A stretch of DNA of 64,000 nt from Pyrus communis (GCF_963583255.1 NC_084814.1:17717464-17781463), one strand, 5' to 3'. Positions 1 to 13,096 are shown, counted from the first letter of the stretch. Notes: generated by a model not told the origin, from the letters alone. Made by a program: numbers and translations.

Positions 1-52
1 TTGGTGTGGTACGTCAAATGTGTGGTTCTGGACAGCCCACCAAGTAAAGGGT

Positions 53-200
53 GTGTTTGTATCATGTGCTTTGCAAAACAAGATATTTCTGTGTTGAATA
101 AGTCTTCGTCAAATAGACCTTCATCTGTGTTTGTATCATGTGCTTTACAAAACAAGATATTTGTGTGTTGAATAAGTCTTCGTCAAATAGATCTTCATCT
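53..200. repeat. 74-bp tandem repeat, two copies
   Basis: Positions 53-126 and 127-200 are two head-to-tail copies of the same 74-bp unit, both beginning gtgtttgtatcatg and ending cttcatct. They differ at only a few bases, so the duplication is recent. No coding potential is recognised in it. Confidence 0.9.
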
Positions 201-605
201 AACGATGATGAAGTTATAAAGTCAAAGCGTCTTTTTTTGGTAAACTCAATGCAGACTTATATGACACATGTATATTGTCGTAGTAGTTTCTTTACCAATG
301 AATTAAAGACGTACAATTTTTGTTCACATGTCATTGTTTTATTGATACGGGATATCACGCGTCGGTGTACTCATGTCATATAAATTGCTCTCGTTAACGT
401 GGTAGGAATGGACCTTATAAGGCCAACGGGTATTTTCCAACTATAATATAACCATTTGTTAACAATTCTTCCATGCTGATGTGGCAAGAGATGAGCCCAC
501 ACTATAATATAAACGAGGTAAATTCAAACTAAGATGCAAAGAGTGAACAACACTCTTCCAAACTAGTAGATATGGGGCATGTAACCCATCATTTGGGAAC
601 ATGGC

Positions 606-938
606 TAGACCTGTAAATGGGTCGGTTTTATTGGGTTTGGGTCGGGTTGAACCCGACCCATTAAGTTAACGGGTCATCCGAATCTAACCCTGTTAAGCTA
701 ACGGGTCACTCGAACCCGACTCGTTAACAATTATTATTATTATTATTATTATTTTGCATAGAGTTTATTTTTTGTTGTTAAGACGACTGAAATTACTAAA
801 ACATCCTCAACTAATGGGTGCTGATGGGTTGATCCAAAGTGATCCGTTATTTAACGAGTTCACCCGTTAGCGACCCGACCCATTAAGCATCTATCCAAAT
901 ACTAATATTAACGGGTCGGGTCCAAAATGTCAAGTCTA
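606..938. mobile_element. Non-autonomous hAT-type element, 333 bp
   Basis: The element starts tagacctgtaaatgggtcgg and its other end read on the opposite strand starts tagacttgacattttggacc, forming imperfect terminal inverted repeats. An identical 8-bp sequence, aacatggc, flanks it at 598-605 and 939-946, as expected of a hAT target duplication. The interior is made of GGGTCGGGT/ACCCGACCC-like motifs in both orientations plus an (ATT)n run near 727-752. No transposase is encoded, so it must have been mobilised in trans. Confidence 0.88.
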
Positions 939-946
939 AACATGGC

Positions 947-2605
947 TACATATATAAGTGGGATACAAATACGATTTCATATCAAAAAACATATACAAAT
1001 AGTTATGAGTATTGCATTGAAGTTTGTGTTTGGAATCGCATTGGACAACTCGATTTTAGTGTGGCAGTATTTCGTTCTATAAGTTTGAAGATGCTCGAGA
1101 GTTCAAAATTATGTCTCCCATTTAAATTAGACAAATATCTGAACTGAATGAGTGGATTAAACGAATCTTTTAACTAAATTAGCATATCATATATGATTTA
1201 AACATTACAAAGGAGGTATTAACAAGAGACGTTTTCATGGGACTTGGCATTGTGCCGTTGGGTTGGAGTTTGAATATAGCATGCACTTGAACTTCCAAAA
1301 AAAGGGGGGATCTTCCTTCTTTATTGTCCAAAATAGAGCACAAATTCAAATTCACATAGAGATGAATTGGAATTGAAAAGATTTTTTTCAAGTTTACTCT
1401 CATTACATTAAGATTTTTTCATACTTTATTGAATTTCATATGTTTTCTTAATGATTGTTATGCTTTCCAAAGGGTGATAGTTTCTTATGCTTTATATTTA
1501 GGTTTAGTGGCCTTGTAGAGATTATGCGTTGTTTTATTAGTATAAAGTAGTTAAAGAGAAATTCTTGTGTGCGGACAACTGTACCACGTCACCAATACTT
1601 GAGAATCTCTCATGTCATGGCCGTCGGCCAAGGCCCCTTGCAGTTTGTTTTGGTTAGTTCTTGATTCTTGTTGAACCTTTGGCCGACCGTCTTCCAAAAA
1701 ACTGGGTTCCTTCGTCTTGTGGCCATTGCATGCTGCGTCTCTCTTATGATTCAATGTCATTATTTGACTTTTGTTGTCTAGCAATTTATTTTTTATTCGA
1801 GCAATATTCTATTGGAAAACTAAAGTACAAAGATGTGAATTCAAACAATTTTAGACTAGTCGGCTGCATCAAGGTATATAAAATAAAATAAGAATATTGG
1901 TAGTGTATAATTTGACAATTCGCTATTAACTTAGTAATAAGTTAAAACCACAGTCTTTTAGTACAATCTGATAGTATTTATTTTCATTTAGAAATGAGAA
2001 GTCTTACATTCAAATATTATGAATGACGAATTCGATACCAAATTGGACTATCGATTATATAACTTAATCGAAATATCGCAACGCATTAATGGAAAATTCA
2101 AACATAGAAAGAATGTTCGTTAAAAAAAAACAAACGAAATTAGAGAAGGCAGAATGATTGTGTATGGAAAAGTGTGCCCACCGGTTCAACAATAGTACGA
2201 TATGATTCAAACTCCAACACTGGTTTTGGCGCCCTTCAATTGAAATCCTTTTTACTTTTTAGTGTTTGATATCCTTATACAACAACTGGTAGGGATTTTG
2301 GTAGGGCAAGTAAATTTCGATGTTCTTCTTTGTTGGTCAATCTTATGTTATCGTTTTAATATCTCAAGATCGTTCTGAGAAAAATGACTTAAGTTTGTAC
2401 ACATTGAAAAAAAAAATGTGTCTAACAAAATGATAATCGAAACTAAGACATTTCATTTATAAATGAAAAAAATATCATTATGTCGTAATACTAAATGATT
2501 GTTGACATTTTTAACATGATATTAGAATGATGTGGATGACGAGAGGAACAAAAATTGTTAAATGAGTTATAAGATGTCCAATGAATCTTGTAAATGTGTT
2601 ATTTA
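947..2605. other. Intergenic, no gene recognised
   Basis: AT-rich DNA. The short open frames near 1179-1403 and 1551-1891 overlap each other on both strands and resemble no family I know. The preceding stretch at 201-597 is likewise featureless. Confidence 0.6.
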
Positions 2606-2615
2606 TTTATTTTTA

Positions 2616-2769
2616 GGAAAACTAATGAAAATAGCTTGAAAATTTTGAGTTTTAATGAAAATGACAAAATAAAGGGTAAAGTGAATAGTACTATGATTGA
2701 TTTTTTTAGTGTAAAAATGTGATTTTTCGTTAAAATGAACAGTACCGGAAGTTTTTCGTTAAAATTCTC
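2616..2769. mobile_element. MITE, 154 bp, Mutator-like target duplication
   Basis: A short element with imperfect inverted ends (ggaaaactaatgaaaa at the left; the right end read in reverse gives gagaattttaacgaaaa). It is flanked by a perfect 10-bp direct repeat, tttattttta, at 2606-2615 and 2770-2779. A 9-10 bp duplication points to a Mutator-type transposase. The interior has the phrase gtaaagtgaatagta, which I associate with an abundant Rosaceae MITE family (memory, not searched). Confidence 0.8.
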
Positions 2770-2779
2770 TTTATTTTTA

Positions 2780-2895
2780 TGTTAAACGATAGATTTGTTA
2801 GGTCAGATGTTAGATTAGAAAGTCGACGAGATTCGAACCCATGTTGTGGTGTAATGACAACACTCCTTTCCACCACTGTGGTAGATGATCACTTG
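2780..2895 (+). repeat. Dispersed repeat R1, copy 1
   Basis: Shares the pattern acgata..ttgttagat, atgttagattag, a gacga word and a ttcgaac word with copies at 9515-9600 (+) and 16968-17085 (-). It is diverged, non-coding and probably one end of an old retroelement. Confidence 0.5.
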
Positions 2896-3745
2896 CCTTG
2901 TAAGGGTTAATTACAACAATAACCATGAACTTGTCACCAAGTTTTATTTGTGCTCTAATTTTTTGTTTATTTTTCTGTATTGTTTTTAATGTTAATAACT
3001 TAGGATCCGTTTAATATTCTATTTTAATACTAAGTAGTAAACTATGACTCTAAGAGAGGTATTTTTAAGTTGAATATTAAGATCCAAAAACTTTTTTGGT
3101 TGGGAAATAAAAGTTGTTTTTGAACTTTTAAATTTAAAGGGGAAAGAAAAAGACCAATTGAAGTTGACGGGCAAGAAGTTAATGATCACACACCCTTCCT
3201 CTTTTCTACTGAGTACCAATTTCCTCTTCTCGTGACCTCCATTTTCATAAAAAGGATTGAAATAGAGGATCAAGAGAGAGAGACAGAGAGGAAAGAGGGG
3301 AGAGGATCAATTCGAATAGGGAGAGTAGAGTAGTAGGGTGATAGTTTGGTTCAAATATCGTAGATGTTAAGTTCAATACGAATTTATTCCCGCCATTCTT
3401 ATGTCGTTGTATAAAAATATTATATATATCCCAAACCGGCCTTTATTTTCCTTAGGTCTTCCACCGTCATTTACGTAAGTTTGACTCAATTTTATCTATT
3501 AATCGTGCGACTGATCTATTTATTTATTTTTCTTATATTTATGATTGGCTTATTCACTTTTATTTCTGTAAAGTAATTGATCATGTGTTTAATATATTAA
3601 ACTTAATAATTGAAATTGCTATCATAAAACTCAAAATTTTCCAACTCATTATACGAGTTTAATTTCTATAAAATTAGAATCAGGCTCAATTTTCCGACCT
3701 TACATAAAAAAACATAAATTCCCAAAAATAAATAAAAATAAGAAA
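2896..3745. other. Intergenic, probable promoter region of the DRP1 gene
   Basis: AT-rich DNA containing a purine-rich GAGA stretch near 3270-3310. No gene is seen. It leads into the GC-richer leader of the dynamin-related gene from about 3746. Confidence 0.5.
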
Positions 3746-3942
3746 ATGTCCAACCCACAAGTAGTGGAGAGTGACACGGGAACGCGGATCCAGCGAGTCG
3801 AGCCGAGTCGAGTCGTGTCGAGTTCAGGTTCAATTCAACGCAACGCTGAGTCGTTCATTCCCATTCGCACCGCACTCTCACCCGTCGCACTTTCATATCA
3901 CTTTCCTTTTAAAACACAAACACATTTCGAAATTTCAAAGCT

Positions 3943-3973
<31 letters not shown>
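3943..3973 (+). repeat. (CT)n microsatellite in 5' leader
   Basis: An uninterrupted CT run lies about 130 bp upstream of the DRP1A start codon, in the predicted 5' untranslated leader. CT runs in this position are common in plant leaders and promoters. Confidence 0.9.
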
Positions 3974-3976
<3 letters not shown>

Positions 3977-4105
3977 GCCCGTCGTCATCGTTTCCACCGC
4001 AGATCTAGGTCTCTGAACGTCAAAGTTTCGAGCTCGCCTCAGATCCAGGCGATCTGATTCGGACGCCGTAGTCGTCGCCGCCGCCGCCAACTTCCGAAGC
4101 CAAGA

Positions 4106-7100
4106 ATGGAGAACCTGATCTCATTGGTGAACAAAATCCAGAGAGCTTGTACTGCTCTAGGTGACTATGGCGAAGGTAGCGCATTACCGACTCTTTGGGA
4201 CTCTCTTCCCGCCATCGCCGTCGTCGGTGGCCAGGTCAGCTCCCGATACCTTCAATCTTACCTCTACGATTGATTCATGCATATGAATTCTGGTTGTGTT
4301 TTCAATCGCTCTGTAGCTTAGATCTTAATTGTGTATTTAGGAGTGCTGATTATGGCGATTTGGTTTAATTGCATGAACTCTGCTGCACAAATTGGTGCGG
4401 AGTTGTAAATTAGTTTGATTTTCACAGATCTACAAAAATTTGGATCCAAAGTTTGAAACTTGAAACTAGGTTAATTTGGGGCAAAAATGAAAATGAGAAA
4501 ATAAGGCATGTCAAATACAATAGCAAATTGGAGAAGAAAAAGTAGAGAGAACGGATTTATTTTCATTTGATGGTATATATAATGTATCCTTATGATTTTG
4601 TTCTGTCCTGCAGAGTTCCGGGAAGTCTTCTGTCTTGGAGAGCATTGTTGGGAAGGATTTCTTACCACGTGGTTCTGGTAAGTTTATCGAATCCCGAGCA
4701 ATCTTAGTTATTTGTGTGAATGGTTGTCTGTTGGTTGGTGATATTTGTTTAGTCGTTCAGTGTAGTGACTTCAATTTCTTAGATGTTCTTGCGGTGTTAG
4801 TTCTCGTGTAGGCACTTTGTTAACATGGAATATTGTTCTTGGGTATTTTTGAATGGGAAATAATTGCAGGAATTGTTACTCGGCGTCCACTTGTCTTGCA
4901 ACTTCATAAGATTGATGAAGGAAGCAGAGAATATGCGGAATTTCTCCATCTTCCAAGAAAGAGGTTCACTGATTTTGGTAGGTTTCTTTCTCTTCATTCT
5001 AATTCCTGTTTGCATTTTTGTTGCAATGTGACAAATGCCACTAAATTTTCTTGGTATCCAGAATTTTCTGTAAAGATTCCGCATCTTAGATGATTTTCCC
5101 CGTATGAAAATTTCAAAATTATATCACAAAGAAGAAGACTTTGTGACCCAGTATATTTTATATATGTTATTTTGTAAATTTACACACAGAGCTATCTGCA
5201 TATGTATTTCATTTTAAATAATTACCATCTGTGCAGCTGCTGTGAGAAAGGAGATTTCAGACGAGACAGATCGAGAAACCGGCCGCAGTAAACAAATCTC
5301 TAGCGTTCCAATTCATCTTAGCATATATTCTCCTAATGGTAAGATAAGTGATCTTTGACTTGTTTGCTTCTTTTTATTTTAATTGGCGGTTTATAGTTAC
5401 CTAAAACTTGGAGCATCATGGTTTAGGGAATGGGAATGAGAATGTGGTGCTGTCATGTATCTTGGAACATGGAACAATTGGGGTAGACTCAAATTAAATT
5501 TCATAGACTGTTTGATTACTAGTTTGAATGTGATAAGACAATCCTAGGTCAAATGTCTTTTTATAATACCAGCCTTTCTCCCCACTATATATATCAGTTT
5601 GCTGAAGTCTTGTACGTATTAGTTTCACATTTCTTTTCAAAACGATATACAACAGATAAAGTGGAATGATGTTTCTACTTGGTCCACTTTTAAAATATTA
5701 AGGCCTTGGGCCTCAGCTAATTAAATTTGAATATCAGGGAATGAGGTCCAGAATTTCCTTTCTTTAATACGTCCGCAGTATAATATTTTCATGTAATGTA
5801 GTTTTATGTATGCATATTTTGATCTTCTCTTTTACTGACGTATCAAGTTTATATTTGTTGATTCTTGGCAGTTGTCAACTTGACACTTATTGATCTTCCT
5901 GGGCTTACAAAAGTGGCTGTTGGTAAGTTTCATGGATCTCATAGATTTGGCAATTATTATGTGGGCGCTTTATAAGCATCTCCTAACAACCTTTCTTGGG
6001 AATGTAGAGGGTCAATCGGAAAATATTGTGCAAGACATTGAAAATATGGTTCGCTCCTACATTGAGAAGGTAATATCCATTGGAATGTTTTCTTTTTCAA
6101 AATTTTAATATGCTGAACCATAGTCTGATAAACATTTTTTGCAGCCCAACTGTATAATTCTAGCTATTTCACCTGCCAATCAAGATCTTGCTACATCTGA
6201 TGCAATTAGGATCTCTCGCGAAGTGGATCCAACAGGTAACCCTAATATTATTTTCTATATATTGTAAGTATTTCTCTTGCTACATTTCATGTTCTTGTGC
6301 ATCATGCTTTCTAAGAAAAGGTTCAGCTAATCAAGGAATTGTTATATCAATATACTGAAATGTGATATCTTGTAGTGGCCACAATTGACCACCATATCTT
6401 GCAAAAGTACATAGGAAACTTAGATGTGGAAGGATTCAGTATGTTCCCTTTCTTTTTGCAGGGGAGAGGACACTTGGAGTCTTGACAAAGATTGATCTTA
6501 TGGACAAGGGTACTGATGCAGTTGACGTAAGTTGGCCTAGTATCTTGTTTTAAATGTTTGAGACTGGATAATTCGGTAAACAACCATTAAGCTAGCAAGT
6601 ATAAAGTATTAAAGAATCATGGTTTATTGTTCAAAAGATCTTTCTTTGACTTTTTTAAAGTCCAGAAAAGTTTTATTTATAGCTACATATTTCAAGAATC
6701 GTTTAGGATAGAGGTATCTTGGCTGATTCATATCCATCCATATGAAAAGTTTTATCTAGTCATACATTTTCTTGGTTTTGTTATGAGTGTTCAAATATAC
6801 CGCAAGTCCTTAAAGTCCATATCTTCAACAAGTTACCTCGTTTTGGGATTTTCTTTATTTAGTTTTTTATGGAGTACTAGACTAAATTATGACATACATA
6901 CAACAGTGTCCAGTCCAGATCATGGTTGCATATAAAGTTATAAACATACGTATTTAATCTCTTTTTGAGTCACAATGAGTAGCAAATCTCATATTTTTAT
7001 ATCCTGACTCCTCAGTTTCTTTTCCTTTTTGGGTTACTTAGATATTGGAAGGAAAGTCATATCGGCTAAAGTTTCCTTGGGTTGGGGTTGTGAATCGCTC

Positions 7101-9060
7101 ACAAGCAGATATTAACAAGAATGTAGACATGATTGCTGCCAGGCGTAGAGAACGTGAGTATTTTTCTACCACCCCAGAATACAGGCACCTTGCTCCCAGA
7201 ATGGGTTCTGAGCATCTAGCAAAAATGCTTTCTAAGGTAGGAAACTGATACCCTACTTCAATCTGATTTCGGTATACTATAACAAGAAAGTTAGTAGCTC
7301 CTTTGTATTTACCGTTGGATTAATCTTGATCGCCTTCACTAAATTCTTGTGATGGTTACTGTTGCAGCATTTGGAAACTGTAATTAAGTCAAAAATTCCT
7401 GGCATCCAGTCCCTTATTAGCAAGACTGTTGCTGAACTTGAAACTGAACTGAGTCGTCTTGGAAAGCCTATTTCTGCTGACGCTGGAGTAAGTTTGCTTT
7501 GTTTTTCATTGAATCTTTTGAAATGTCTTGCTTTTAAAATCAAAGTGATTATGAAGATTGACCTCTATTTTTTAACTTTTACAAGAGTTGCTGCTGATTG
7601 ATTTATTTGGCCTTGCAGGGTAAACTATATACCATCATGGAGATTTGTCGCTTTTTTGATGGGATATATAAAGAACATCTTGATGGCGTGTATGTCTCTA
7701 CCACAATAATCTTTTACAATACTGGTGCTTGGCTCAATATTTATTTTGTCTGTTATGATTTAATAGTCTTAATACTAATATGTTCTTATCCACAGGCGTC
7801 CAGGTGGTGATAAGATATACAATGTTTTTGATAATCAGCTTCCTGCTGCTCTGAAAAGATTGCAATTTGACAAGCAGCTTTCAATGGAAAATATACGAAA
7901 GCTCATCACTGAAGCTGATGGATATCAACCTCATCTTATAGCTCCTGAACAAGGTTATCGTCGTCTCATTGAATCCTCTGTAGTTAGCATAAGAGGTCCT
8001 GCTGAGGCAGCTGTTGATGCGGTATGATTATAGCTTACCTTTCCGTCTGTGCAAAATGTTAGTAATTACTTTATCACGCTGCTTGTGCTAAGATGAGTTA
8101 TTTTGAATTTTTCGTTATACCAGGTTCACATCATTTTGAAGGATCTGGTTCACAAGGCTATCAGTGAGACTCCAGTATGTTCACAATCATGTTTAATTAG
8201 TTCTTTCATTGATTTTTCTGTCCTTTTGTTATCTTTTGGTGTTAGTCTCGTTTTACTGTCCATTTCCTCGTTTATGTTTTTTGTTTTCATCTTGTATTAA
8301 CGCTGCCCTCATTGTCTTACAGGAGTTAAAGCAGTATCCTGCTCTCAGAGTAGAGGTTACAAATGCAGCTACTGAGTCGCTTGAGAGAATGAGAGAACAA
8401 AGCAAGAAGGCAACACTACAGCTAGTTGATATGGAATGCAGTTACCTGACAGTTGATTTCTTCCGTAAACTTCCCCAAGACATTGACAAGGGCGGAAACC
8501 CATCGCATTCACTTTTTGATAGATACAATGATTCATATCTCAGGCGGATTGGTGAGTCTCATGAATTAAAAATTAGGATCACTTGTATTCTATGGAGGTT
8601 TACACATTGCTATTCTTTTCTATTGGACCAATATCTAGACACCTTATTCTGTTGGTAAATTCTTTGCTCGTAAAAAACAGGGTCTAATGTTCTGGCGTAT
8701 GTCAATATGGTATGCGCAAGCTTGCGTAACTCCATCCCCAAGTCTGTGGTCTATTGCCAAGTTCGAGAGGCAAAACGAAGCTTACTTGACCATTTCTTCA
8801 CTGACTTGGGAAAACTTGAGGTAACTAAAGATATCCTCTACCCGTCTTTGCTAGTTGTCCCTTTGTCAAAAATTGACGGTCCTTGTAGAGAGAGATGCTG
8901 ACTCTGGATTAACTCTGAATTTTTTGAACAGACAAAGCGGCTGTCGTCGTTACTGAATGAGGATCCGGCAGTAATGGAGAGGCGTACTTCCCTTGCAAAG
9001 AGGCTGGAGCTATACAGGAGTGCTCAAGCAGAAATGGATTCAGTTGCTTGGGCGAAGTAG
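4106..9060 (+). CDS. DRP1A: Dynamin-related GTPase, DRP1A type
   Basis: A large GTPase that assembles on membranes at the cell plate and at plasma-membrane endocytic sites in plants (family knowledge). Spliced exons: 4106-4234, 4614-4677, 4870-4977, 5237-5338, 5872-5922, 6008-6069, 6145-6235, 6462-6526, 7042-7236, 7368-7487, 7619-7689, 7796-8021, 8124-8174, 8323-8551, 8681-8820 and 8932-9060. They sum to 1833 nt, 610 residues plus stop, the usual DRP1 length, and all introns are GT-AG. Visible motifs are the P-loop GGQSSGKS (41-48), switch-II DLPG (142-145) and TKID (211-214), followed by the dynamin middle domain and a C-terminal GTPase effector domain ending VAWAK. There is no PH or proline-rich domain, as in all DRP1 proteins. 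The opening [18 protein letters not shown] matches the DRP1A subgroup rather than DRP1C/E. It appears intact. Confidence 0.96.
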
Positions 9061-10300
9061 ATGTGTGTGCAGCACATCAGCTATACCTTTCGAACGTGGA
9101 TTTTGTCGAGATGGCCACACGATTCATTCATTTACGATTTTGTTGTAATGGTGGGAAGGAAGGCGGGTTCGGAGGCATTTTGTTTATTTTTATTCATGTA
9201 CTAACGAGTTGGTGTGAGGTGATAGCCATCTTTCACTTGATATCGCTATGCTTGTTTTTCAGCTGCAACATTTCTATAGTATATATGATTTGCTTCTGAT
9301 GTGCCATTTTTTCAACTTGCTTAGCATGCCTGTGGTGCAAGTTGGGCCTTTTAACGAACAACACTCCGTTGTCCATTAAAAATGTGTGGGATTCGAACTT
9401 AGGTGCATAGAAAAATGGAAGTTTAAACCAAACTCGGCAAGAAGAGCAGTCGGAACTTGAACCACTACTGATGTTTTAGGCCAACTATCAATTTTCACCA
9501 TTTTTTTTCTTTTTCAAACGATAAATTTTGTTAGATTATATATTAGATTAGTTATCGACGAAGTTTGAACTTGCGTCATTTATTTCCATCATTGTGAAAT
9601 CGACACCCTACGAAACAAAGAAAAACCTTCTCCACTTTTCAGTGTAGCAAATTTTTTTCTATGGTATGTATCTTTGAATTGTACAAAAAATTGACGGTTA
9701 AATTTTTTATTCCTTCCAAATGGTTAACTCAAGGGATTTGATTCTTATTTACGCTAGGTGAGATCAAGAGCTCAATTGCGGGTGAAGCCTTAGTTGTCGC
9801 TGGTGGTAGAGGAAAGGCTTTTAGTGGGCCAATGAACGATGAATCTTAGGAGATTAAAGATTGAGAAAGCTTTTTCAACATATGGAGATCTTATTGACTT
9901 ATGCAACAGTTAAATTTTGCATAAACACGTATTACTTAACGATTCGTCCCGCTTCCTACGCTCCTTATTTATCTTCATTTCATAAATGACATGGGTCCAT
10001 GACAAATGCGAAAAGTAAGCTTCGTTGGCCGCTGCGGAGAGGGGAGGGGGAGCGAACGACGTACGGTTGAGAATATAACTACTATACCTTTGACCCAACG
10101 ACGTACGAGGAGGAGAAAACAACACAGAGACAAAACAGGTCAAGCCAAGCGGGTCGTTTCGACAAAGCGGACCAAGATTTCAAAAGCGGGTTTGACAGTT
10201 TGAACATCCAAACCCGACCCAAAGGAAGCTTCGGATCTCATATTATTCCGATTCCCGATTCTGTATAAAGCAACAGACGCGGACATTTCAACGTTCGAAT
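9061..10300. other. DRP1 3' region and intergenic DNA
   Basis: The first 250 bp or so are probably the DRP1 3' untranslated region. Beyond that the DNA is AT-rich with no gene. It contains R1 copy 2 and tRNA-like words such as gggattcgaac near 9389, suggesting old SINE or LTR debris. Confidence 0.5.
9515..9600 (+). repeat. Dispersed repeat R1, copy 2
   Basis: Contains acgataaattttgttagat, atattagattag and gacgaagtttgaac in the same order as R1 copies 1 and 3. Diverged and non-coding. Confidence 0.5.
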
Positions 10301-10394
10301 CCACCAGCCGGCTCAGCCCTCATAGGAAACATCAAATAACCCCCTCTTTTTTTTTCCAACATACAACCGGTAAAATCTCGTTTATTTTCTTCAG

Positions 10395-10835
10395 GTACGT
10401 TTTTTTTAATCTCCTTTATTTTCCAATTATTTATCTGCCCAGTTTAGCACATTTTAATTGTACGTTTGCCTCTCTGCCGATGCTGCTTCTTTGCTTTTTT
10501 GTTTTGCATTTTCTGGGATTTATCTGTATCTGAGAAATTGTGACAGATTTTTGTTTAAAATTTTTGATTTGATGGGTTAGGCGATGATTTTCTTCTTTTT
10601 TTCTTGGTTTTTCGATAGTTTTCATTGTTCCTAATCAGTATTATTTTCAAAATTATGTAAGTTAATGGATGTGGTCAGATCTTAATCAAATTAGACAAAA
10701 AGTATGAAGCACGAATTGGGTTCGTACTGTTGTCCATCTCAATTTCTCTGTAGTGTATTTCGTGCTTTTGATTTAGTATTCAAGTTTTTGTATCAATGAG
10801 TAGTGACTTTTTCCTTGTGGAATTGTGGAATGCAG
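10395..10835 (+). other. 5'-UTR intron of the At4g10955-like hydrolase gene
   Basis: A donor CAG|gtacgt at 10394/10395 and an acceptor tgcag at 10835 bracket a T-rich 441-bp stretch just before the start codon at 10862. Leader introns of this kind are common in plants. Predicted from splice signals only. Confidence 0.6.
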
Positions 10836-10861
10836 AACGGGGAGAGTGACGTATGGCGTAA

Positions 10862-12742
10862 ATGGCCTCGGAGAGGGAAAGTTTCGACCTTTCAGGACCA
10901 TTGCACCTAACTTCCATTGACTGGTAAGATCGTTGCACCTAAACCCTTAAACTCTTAACGACTGCACCTAGCGTATGGTGTAAATGAATCTGATATTCGT
11001 TTATATCATTACGAAAATGGTATGGAGCATGTTTTTAATGGATTTGTATCTTAAGATGATAACATAGCTACATGAAGATGGATTGTGTAGAGCTAGTTCC
11101 TTGTTATGTGGAGCAAAATGTTTATTAGATTATGTTAATCATCGATCATAATCTCACAATTGCGATTATCACTGAAGGAGTTCTATTTCGACGTCAGGGC
11201 AATGCCCTTCCAAATTGTCAACATGTTTTAATTGCATCCTTGTTTGAGCACCTCGACTTTTATCAAAGTGAAAAGCAAATATAGATGAAAATGTGAATTT
11301 TAGTCCTTATGTTATGGTTCTCTCAATGTCAATTACTGACTATACAAGAAGTTCAATATACTGGCTTGTGTGTTCTTGGTTGAGATTGGTACTCGATGTG
11401 TTCTTTTATATCGCATGTAGTCTATCTGCACAATTTATGTAACTTGAGCTGGCACTCAGACACCCGATTATGTCATATTATTCACATTTCCACGTTCTGG
11501 TATGTAAGATCTGCAAGTTGCTTTCTATCTTACACAATAAACTTCCAATTGTACAAAGCTCATGCATGAAAATTAAATTGATTGTGTACTAGTCTATCCG
11601 TTATCAAGGTTGGTCAAGATGAAAATTGCTTCTATCTAGAATTCCACTGCTTCTAGTACTCTCTCTTAGAAGCTACCATTTCCTTCTCTTTGAATTTGAA
11701 AGATGATATGGGATTTTAAATATGTGCTATCCTATGCAGGCAGAACACTCAGCATCGAAGATCTGTTGCTGCTTGTTTGGTTCAGGGTGTCTACATTCTT
11801 GAACGGGACCGCCAAGAGGAAAGAGAAAGGCCCCAGGCCCTTGCTCCTCCTTGGTGGGAGTTCTTCCATTTTAAGCTGCTCCGTAAGCTTGTGGATGATG
11901 TTGGTTTCTCTATCTTTGGTGCCTTATACGAGTTTAAACCTCCACCGTCTCTTTGTAACCGTCCATCGGAAGGAAGCCCTTGTTATGTGATTGCCTTCCG
12001 AGGCACCTTAACGAAGTATGACTCAGTCTCACGAGATCTTGAGTTGGATGTTGAGGTGATCCGAAATGGACTTCACAGGACATCTCGCTTCGAGATTGCT
12101 ATGCAAGCTGTCCGAAATATGGTTGCTGCGTCAGGTCCTTCAAATGTTTGGTTAGCTGGCCATTCCTTGGGGTCAGCCATGGCAATGCTTGCTGGAAAAA
12201 CTATGGCTAGCTCTGGCAATTATCTCGAATCTTTTCTCTTCAATCCGCCATTTGTGTCGGCCCCAATAGAGAGGATTCAGGATACGAGAGTGAAGCATGG
12301 GCTTCGGTTTGCAGGCAGTGTGATTACTGCTGGACTCACTCTTGCTATGAAGGCTAAACAGCAGCAACAGCAACAACAACAACACAGAAGTCAACCAGAA
12401 GACGAACCATTCACTACTATGGCTGCATGGCTCCCAGGTCTATTTGTCAATCCAGCTGATGACATCTGCTCTGAGTATATAGGGTATTTCGAACATAGGA
12501 AAAAGATGGAGGACATTGGAGCAGGAGCCATTGAGCGGTTAGCAACCCAGAACTCTCTGGGGGGTCTACTAATGCACGCAATGGGAAAGCAGGCAGCACC
12601 CGAGCCGCCATTGCACCTCATTCCTTCTGCAAATCTGACTGTTAATTTAACCCCTTCCAGGGATCTCAAAGAAGCCCATGGAATTCATCAGTGGTGGAGA
12701 GACGACCTGCAATTGCTTTCTGAGGTCCACAGATACAAATAG
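10862..12742 (+). CDS. Class-3 lipase-fold hydrolase, At4g10955-like
   Basis: Alpha/beta hydrolase of 354 residues. Exon 1 (10862-10923) encodes MASERESFDLSGPLHL... and splits a TG|G tryptophan codon; exon 2 (11740-12742) carries the rest. The nucleophile elbow GHSLG is visible with Ser163, preceded by the lipase-3-like strand VIAFRGT. Homologues are catalogued as 'GDSL esterase/lipase At4g10955', but the protein has no GDSL block and is a class-3 lipase fold. Substrate unknown; probably an acyl lipid. A glutamine run follows TLAMKAK in the second half. The spliced start was chosen because it restores the conserved family N-terminus ending HRRSVAACLVQGVY; the in-frame open stretch from 11777 alone would lack 33 residues. 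No lesions seen. Confidence 0.93.
12358..12384 (+). repeat. CAG/CAA run encoding polyglutamine
   Basis: Mixed CAG and CAA codons encode eight consecutive Gln residues followed by His inside the At4g10955-like hydrolase, in a variable loop before the PFTTMAAWLPGLF block. It is a plausible length-polymorphic site. Confidence 0.85.
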
Positions 12743-13096
12743 CGTTTCGGTATTTTGGTGAGCAGTAAAGTAGCAGCCTCCAAGCTTGTTTACATCAACC
12801 AATAGTTTGGAAAGAACAAAGCAAAGAAATGAGGAAGAAGAGCAATTGCAGGTTGAAGAGTCTCTCTATACGAAGGGTATCCTACATTACTCAAATGTGA
12901 AGCGGTTTACTTAACTGTTCAGCAATCGGAGCAAGTTGAAATGATACTGATGTCATATAAGTTGTTTATTCATTTACCTTAATCGCACCGTGACGGATAT
13001 TGATGATTACTAAAATGCCATTGTTCTAGTACATCATAGTAAACGTGAAAGTTTGCATTCGAGATTCGTTGTTCTAGAGTTAATATGCAACTCCTA

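Noticed and set aside
3746..4057. Open frame of 103 codons just upstream of DRP1A
   Set aside because: It spans the CT microsatellite and GC-rich leader of the dynamin-related gene, is followed by the real start at 4106, and has no recognisable domain. Treated as 5' leader.
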